Positions 58,841 through 64,000 of a stretch of DNA of 64,000 nt are shown here, piece after piece. The position numbers and the translations under genes are program-made. The notes beneath the pieces are model-generated. The model was not told the origin of the DNA. It saw nothing but the letters and a program-made list of their open reading frames with translations, and searched no databases. How positions within the stretch are numbered: the first letter of the stretch is position 1; every line of letters starts with the position of its first letter. Source of the DNA: Myxococcales bacterium (lineage in GTDB: Bacteria; Myxococcota_A; Polyangia; Haliangiales; Haliangiaceae); contig JADJGV010000007.1 in the NCBI GenBank assembly GCA_016707895.1, forward strand, positions 1-64,000, given 5' to 3'.

Positions 58841-59676
58841 CTACTGCATCAGCGCGGTGCCGACCGCGCCCGCGGTCTCGAGCTCGCGCACCAGATCGCC
58901 GACCGCCACGTCGCCGACGATGTGGATCGCGCCGACCCGGCCGTCGGCCAGCGCCGCGATCGACTCCTCGAGCTTGGGGATCATCCCGCCGGTCACGGTG
59001 CCGTCGGCGATCGCCGCCTGGGCCTGGGCCACGGTCAGCGTGCGCAGCCGCGACCCCGGATCCTTGACGTCGCGCAGCACGCCCGGCGTCGAGGTCACCA
59101 GCACCAGGTGCGCGGCGCGCACCGCGCTGGCCAGCTGGTTGGCGACGATGTCGGCGTTGACGTTGAGCACCTGCCCGGCGTCGTCCGCCGCCAGGCACGC
59201 CAGCACCGGCACGAAGCCGGCGAAGGTCAACAGGTCGAGCAGCTCGCGGCGGAAGCCGGTGATGTCGCCGACCAGCCCGAAGTCGATCGGGTCGGGGCCG
59301 CCGCCCGACACCACCCGCGGCGGCCGCTTGACGCCCTTGACCACACCCGACGACGCGCCGTGCAGGCCGACCGGCCGCGCGCCGGCCGCCATCAGCTGGC
59401 CGCACAGGTCGACGTTGACCTTGCCGGCCACCGCCATCTTCATCACGTCCAGCGTCGCGGCGTCGGTGATGCGCCGCCCGCCGACGATGTTCGGCGCGAT
59501 GCCGAGCGCCTTCTGCAGCGACGTCGCCTGGGGCCCGCCGCCGTGGACGACGACCACCTGCTCGCCGCGGGCGGTGAGCGCGGCGATGTCGGCCGCGACC
59601 GCGGCGCCGACCGGGCCGCCGACCACCTCGCCGCCCAGCTTGATCACGATCGGCCGCTTGGCGCTGAGCGTCGGCT

Positions 59677-59680
<4 letters not shown>
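58841..59680 (-). CDS. argB: Acetylglutamate kinase (ArgB)
   Basis: ArgB phosphorylates N-acetylglutamate in arginine synthesis. The GTG at 59680 overlaps the argC stop (GTGA), implying coupling. The 279-residue protein has the amino acid kinase fold: IVIKLGGEVVGG, VVVHGGGPQATSLQ (the acyl-substrate region), GLVGDITGF, NVNADIVANQLA and GGMIPKLEESIAAL. Length and motifs are typical. The C-terminus, IHIVGDVAVGDLVRELETAGAVGT, is the normal family end, so the gene is complete. Confidence 0.95.
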
Positions 59681-60735
<1,055 letters not shown>

Positions 60736-60792
60736 GGTGGCCGCGTTGTACCAGCGGCGCCGATCGCGGTCGAGGTGCTACCTTGCGGCGCG

Positions 60793-61965
60793 ATGACCGA
60801 CCTCGTCGATCGCGCCCTGGCCGCCGCCGACGCGCGCGCCCCCGAGCTCCTGCCGCTGCTCGAGCGGTGGGTCGCCGTCAACTCGTACACCGGCAACCTG
60901 GCCGGCTGCGATCAGGTCGCGGCGCTGCTCGAGGCCGGCTTCGCGCTGCCCGGGCTGACCGCGCGCCGGGTCGCGACCGCGGGCTCGGGCGATCACCTGG
61001 TGTGGACCACGCCGGCGTTCGCCGCCGCGCCACCCGCCGCGCGGCTCGTGCTGATCGGCCACCACGACACGGTGTTCCCGCCCGGTACCTTCGAGGTGTG
61101 GGAGCGCCAGGGCGATCGGCTGCGCGGCCCCGGCGTCCTCGACATGAAGGGCGGGCTGGCGACGATCCGCACCGCGCTGGCCGCGCTGGCCGACGTCGGC
61201 GCGCTGGCCGACCTGCCGCTGGCGCTGTGCTCGGTCGCCGACGAGGAGACCGGCTCCAACCACTCGCGGCCGCTGCTCGAGGAGCTGGCCCGCGGCGCCG
61301 GCGCGGCGCTGGTGTTCGAGTCGGGCCGCGCGACCGACCAGATCGTCACCCAGCGCAAGGGCACCGGCAAGGTGCAGGTCGACGTCACCGGCACCGCCGC
61401 CCACGCCGGCAACAACCTCAAGGACGGGCGCAACGCGCTGTGGGCGCTGGCGCGGTTCATCGACTTCGCGCAGGGCCAGACCGACTGGGACCGCGGCGTG
61501 ACGGTCAACGTCGGCATGGCGTCGGGCGGCACCAGCGCCAACACCGTGCCGGCCCACGCCCGGTGCGACATCGACTTCCGCTACGTCCACGCCGTCGACG
61601 GCCACGCGCTGATGGACGCGCTCCGCAGCCAGGCCCAGGCCATCGACGCCGCGCTGGGCACGTCGACCGCGATCGCGGGCGGCATCCGCCGCGCGCCGCT
61701 CGAGCGGACCCCGGCGTCGCAGGCGCTCCTGGCCCGCTACGAGGCGTGCGCGCTGGCCGAGGGGCTGGGCGGCGGCGAGGCGCCGCTGCAGGGCGGCGGC
61801 TCCGACGCCAACACCGTCAGCGCGATCGGCGTGCCGGCGATCGACGCGCTCGGCCCGCGCGGCAAGGGCTTCCACACCCACGACGAGTACATCGAGGTGC
61901 CGACCTTGGCGCAGCGCACCCGCGCGCTGGTCCGGCTGCTGGCCGCCTGGCCGCGCGCGGCGTGA
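60793..61965 (+). CDS. M20-family zinc peptidase (glutamate carboxypeptidase/ArgE-like)
   Basis: This 390-residue zinc enzyme has the M20 motifs in order: LIGHHDTVFP (first ligand), GPGVLDMKGGLA (bridging Asp), DEETGSNHS (catalytic Glu and ligand), ARCDIDFRY of the lid domain, and GGGSDANTVSAIGVPAIDALGPRGKGFHTHDEY at the end (final His). This matches CPG2/ArgE-type deacylases. It lies head-to-head with argCB, so a deacetylating role (ArgE-like) in arginine synthesis is a reasonable guess, though carboxypeptidase activity is as likely. No signal peptide is visible. Confidence 0.86.
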   Translation: MTDLVDRALAAADARAPELLPLLERWVAVNSYTGNLAGCDQVAALLEAGFALPGLTARRVATAGSGDHLVWTTPAFAAAPPAARLVLIGHHDTVFPPGTFEVWERQGDRLRGPGVLDMKGGLATIRTALAALADVGALADLPLALCSVADEETGSNHSRPLLEELARGAGAALVFESGRATDQIVTQRKGTGKVQVDVTGTAAHAGNNLKDGRNALWALARFIDFAQGQTDWDRGVTVNVGMASGGTSANTVPAHARCDIDFRYVHAVDGHALMDALRSQAQAIDAALGTSTAIAGGIRRAPLERTPASQALLARYEACALAEGLGGGEAPLQGGGSDANTVSAIGVPAIDALGPRGKGFHTHDEYIEVPTLAQRTRALVRLLAAWPRAA

Positions 61966-62039
61966 GCGCGGCGCCGCCGCCGACCGCGGAGCCTGCGACA
62001 AACTGTCCAACGCGGACGAGGTCTGCGACGATGCCGCCC

Positions 62040-62648
62040 ATGCGCACCGTCACGCTCGCCGCCTGCCTCGTCGCCACCCTCGCCGCCTGCGGCGACAGCG
62101 AAACCAACCCGCCGGTCATCGACGCCCCGGCGGCGATCGACAGCTCGACCGCGATCGACGCCGCCGGCCAGGCCCAGACCTGCGCCAACTACTGCGCGCT
62201 GATCGGCGCCAACTGCACCGCGGCCAACGCGATGTACGGCGGCGCCGCCGAGTGCATGGCGTCGTGCATGCACTTCCCGGCCGGCACCGCCGCCGACATG
62301 AGCGGCAACACGCTGGGCTGCCGCATCTACCACGCCGACGCGGCGGCCACGAACGCGTCGCTGCACTGCCGCCACGCCGGCCCCGGCGGCGACGGCGCGT
62401 GCGGCATGAACTGCGAGGGCTTCTGCGCCGTCGCGCTCGGCAGCTGCGCCGGCCAGGCGAACCCGCCCTACGCCAGCATGGGCGCGTGCATGACCGCGTG
62501 CGCCGGGTTCGCGCCCACGCCGTCCTACAGCGCCGCGACGACCAGCGGCAACTCGCTGGCGTGCCGCCTGTACCACGCCACGGCCGCGTCGACGACGCCC
62601 GCCCTGCACTGCCCGCACACCGCGCCCACCGGCGGCCCGTGCCAGTGA
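62040..62648 (+). CDS. Cys-rich lipoprotein with two tandem modules
   Basis: This is a 202-residue lipoprotein with lipobox LAAC (near residue 17) and an Asp/Ala/Pro linker. The mature part consists of two related ~75-residue modules, about residues 47-125 and 126-202. Each follows the pattern C-x3-C, a run to C-x3-C, then C-R-x-Y-H and a final C-x-H (for example NTLGCRIYHADAAATNASLHC and NSLACRLYHATAASTTPALHC). The modules clearly arose by duplication. The start at 62040 is preferred over a Met three codons upstream. Function is unknown; the twelve or more cysteines imply disulphide stabilisation outside the cytoplasm. Confidence 0.72.
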   Translation: MRTVTLAACLVATLAACGDSETNPPVIDAPAAIDSSTAIDAAGQAQTCANYCALIGANCTAANAMYGGAAECMASCMHFPAGTAADMSGNTLGCRIYHADAAATNASLHCRHAGPGGDGACGMNCEGFCAVALGSCAGQANPPYASMGACMTACAGFAPTPSYSAATTSGNSLACRLYHATAASTTPALHCPHTAPTGGPCQ

Positions 62649-62649
62649 G

Positions 62650-63219
62650 CTACTCGTAGGCGGCGAAGGTCAAGGTCAGCTGCAGGTCGGCGTCGGCGCC
62701 CTTGGTCGCGAAGTCGGCGCCCGCCGGCCCGCGGATCACCACCTTGAAGTTGCCGCCGATGACCTTGGCCAGGTCGGCGGCGCCCAGCGTCGTCGACGTG
62801 AACGCCGCGTCCAGCGGCAGCGGCCCGCCGGCGGCGGTCGCCGCGATCACGCCGCCGCCAGCCATCGCGGTGTTGTTGGTGTCGTTCATGACGAACAGCA
62901 CGTCGACCTGGCCGGTGAACACCTCGCCGAGCCGGGTGACCCCGGTCGAGCCGGCGCCGAGCGTCAGCGTCAGCTGCTCGAGGGCGACCTCGGACGGGTC
63001 CCGGCCGCCGAGCTGCGCGCGCGCGTCGGTGATGAACTTGCCGTAGGGGTTGGCGCTCTCGGTGGTGATGCCCTTCTCGTCGCTCACCACGCCGCCGGTG
63101 GTGTCGGCCGACTTGGCCTTGAGGTTGATGCCGACCGGCTCCGAGTAGCGCAGCGGATCGTCGCCGCAGGCGGCGAGGAGCAACGGGCTGGCGAAGGCGA
63201 GACGAACCAGTGGGTGCAT
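62650..63219 (-). CDS. Small exported lipoprotein, unknown function
   Basis: This 189-residue protein starts at the ATG at 63219 with a signal peptide and lipobox LLAAC. Its mature part is beta-rich with repeated short strands (EQLTLTLGAGSTGVTRL, QVDVLFVMNDTNNTAMAGG and FKVVIRGPAGADFATKG) and looks like a small carbohydrate- or protein-binding fold. I do not recognise the family. Its stop lies one base from the stop of the convergent Cys-rich gene. Confidence 0.62.
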   Translation of the reverse strand: MHPLVRLAFASPLLLAACGDDPLRYSEPVGINLKAKSADTTGGVVSDEKGITTESANPYGKFITDARAQLGGRDPSEVALEQLTLTLGAGSTGVTRLGEVFTGQVDVLFVMNDTNNTAMAGGGVIAATAAGGPLPLDAAFTSTTLGAADLAKVIGGNFKVVIRGPAGADFATKGADADLQLTLTFAAYE

Positions 63220-63339
63220 GCGGATCAGTCGCCCCGGCCCGGCGCCAGGTCGCAACGTTCTTCGGTTCGCCACGGATCTCGTGCGGTTGCGCGGCGGCGG
63301 CGGTTGTCGCACCGCGTGACTTCGTCCACGCTGGCGGCC

Positions 63340-64000
63340 ATGGCCACCACCGAGCTCGCCGATCGTCACATCGTCATCACCGGCGCCAACACCGGCATCG
63401 GCAAGGAGACCGCCCGGGCGCTGGCGGCCCGCGGGGCCCGCCTGACGGTCGCGGCGCGCAGCGAGGCCAAGACCCGGCCGGTGCTCGACGAGCTGGCCAA
63501 GGCCACCGGCAACGATCGGCTCGGGTTCATCGCGCTCGACCTCGGCGAGCTGGCCGCGGTCCGCGCGTGCGCCGACGAGCTGCTCCGCAAGGGCGACCCG
63601 ATCGACGTGCTGATCAACAACGCCGGCCTGGCCGGCCCGCGCGGCCTCACCAAGGACGGCTTCGAGCTGGCCTTCGGCACCAACCACCTGGGCCACTTCC
63701 TGCTCACCACCCGGCTCCTGCCGCTGTTGCAGCAGCGGCCCGGCGCGCGGATCGTCAACGTCGCGAGCGCCTCGCACTACCAGGCCAAGCGCATCGACTG
63801 GGACGCGCTGCGCAAGCCGACCGCCTCGGTGACCGGCATGCAGGAGTACGCGGTGTCCAAGCTGGCCAACGTGCTCTTCACCAAGGAGCTGGCGCGCCGC
63901 TACCCCGCGATCGCCGCCCACGCGCTGCACCCCGGGGTGATCGCCTCGGACATCTGGAGCCGGCGGATCCCGCGGCCGTTCGCCTGGTTGATGACCCGGT
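63340..64000 (+). CDS. Short-chain dehydrogenase/reductase (3' end outside window)
   Basis: The frame starts at the ATG at 63340 and is still open at the window end, so the 3' end is missing. The visible ~220 residues match classical SDR enzymes: TGANTGIGKETARAL (nucleotide-binding glycines), INNAG (NNAG), a catalytic serine region in VNVASASHY and the YAVSK active-site motif (Tyr-x3-Lys). The retinol-dehydrogenase-like cluster (NHLGHFLLTTRLLP and ALHPGVI) is evident. Substrate cannot be assigned from the sequence. It is divergent from the small lipoprotein gene across 120 bp. Confidence 0.9.
   Translation, partial: MATTELADRHIVITGANTGIGKETARALAARGARLTVAARSEAKTRPVLDELAKATGNDRLGFIALDLGELAAVRACADELLRKGDPIDVLINNAGLAGPRGLTKDGFELAFGTNHLGHFLLTTRLLPLLQQRPGARIVNVASASHYQAKRIDWDALRKPTASVTGMQEYAVSKLANVLFTKELARRYPAIAAHALHPGVIASDIWSRRIPRPFAWLMTR

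Overview
The window is very GC-rich (G or C at nearly every third codon position) and densely packed. It looks like a chromosomal piece from a myxobacterium-like member of the Myxococcota, plausibly Haliangiales/Kofleriaceae. The reasons are the many short lipoproteins with Asp/Ala/Pro linkers after the lipobox, frequent GTG starts, an eCIS-type AAA ATPase, a giant secreted YD-repeat protein and a sigma-54-like promoter. The lineage is inferred from style and gene content; there is no rRNA here.

Layout. 1-9.3 kb: the 3' part of recN, a GFA-type zinc protein, and a 2313-residue secreted SpvB/FG-GAP/YD-repeat (Rhs) protein. 9.3-14.2 kb (minus strand): an operon for an acyl-CoA-dehydrogenase-like flavoprotein, a leaderless PhnD-like binding protein and a TusA-like/ferritin-like fusion; then a degenerate CPBP-like membrane protein and a DUF2199 protein. 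14.2-16.6 kb: a GMC oxidoreductase, an ArsR-type operator, the broken start of an ArsR regulator and a poly-G-rich stretch with no intact gene. 16.6-22.9 kb: DUF882 peptidase, dCMP deaminase, ileS-lspA and a beta-helix-like lipoprotein. 22.9-26.8 kb: an eCIS-type AAA ATPase followed by a calpain-like protease. 27-38 kb: a mostly minus-strand run encoding lipase, FadL-like porin, EamA transporter, ComEC, TPR/AIM24 protein and PabB. 38-43 kb: CPBP protease, SpoIID protein and the ruvCAB operon. 43-46.4 kb: a Trypco1 protein translationally coupled to a trypsin-like membrane protease, beside a DUF4344 metallopeptidase. 46.5-54 kb: cell-envelope genes (lytic transglycosylase, SixA, M16 peptidase). 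54-64 kb: small lipoproteins, a 16-copy CACGTG satellite array, dnaJ, ilvE, argCB, an M20 peptidase and a truncated SDR gene.

How genes work together. ruvC-ruvA-ruvB make the Holliday-junction resolvasome. ileS-lspA is a housekeeping pair. argC-argB give consecutive steps of arginine synthesis, with an M20 deacylase or carboxypeptidase diverging from them. The lipase and FadL homologue are start/stop coupled, suggesting lipid breakdown and uptake at the outer membrane. The PhnD-like, flavoprotein and TusA/ferritin genes are coupled and may form an unusual oxidative pathway. The trypsin/Trypco1 and AAA/calpain pairs are the best candidates for conflict or effector modules.

The most unusual non-coding features are a double-hairpin element present in three copies with compensatory stem changes, and the CACGTG array at the convergent end of dnaJ. 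The 15.8-16.6 kb stretch may be an assembly or sequencing artefact rather than biology.
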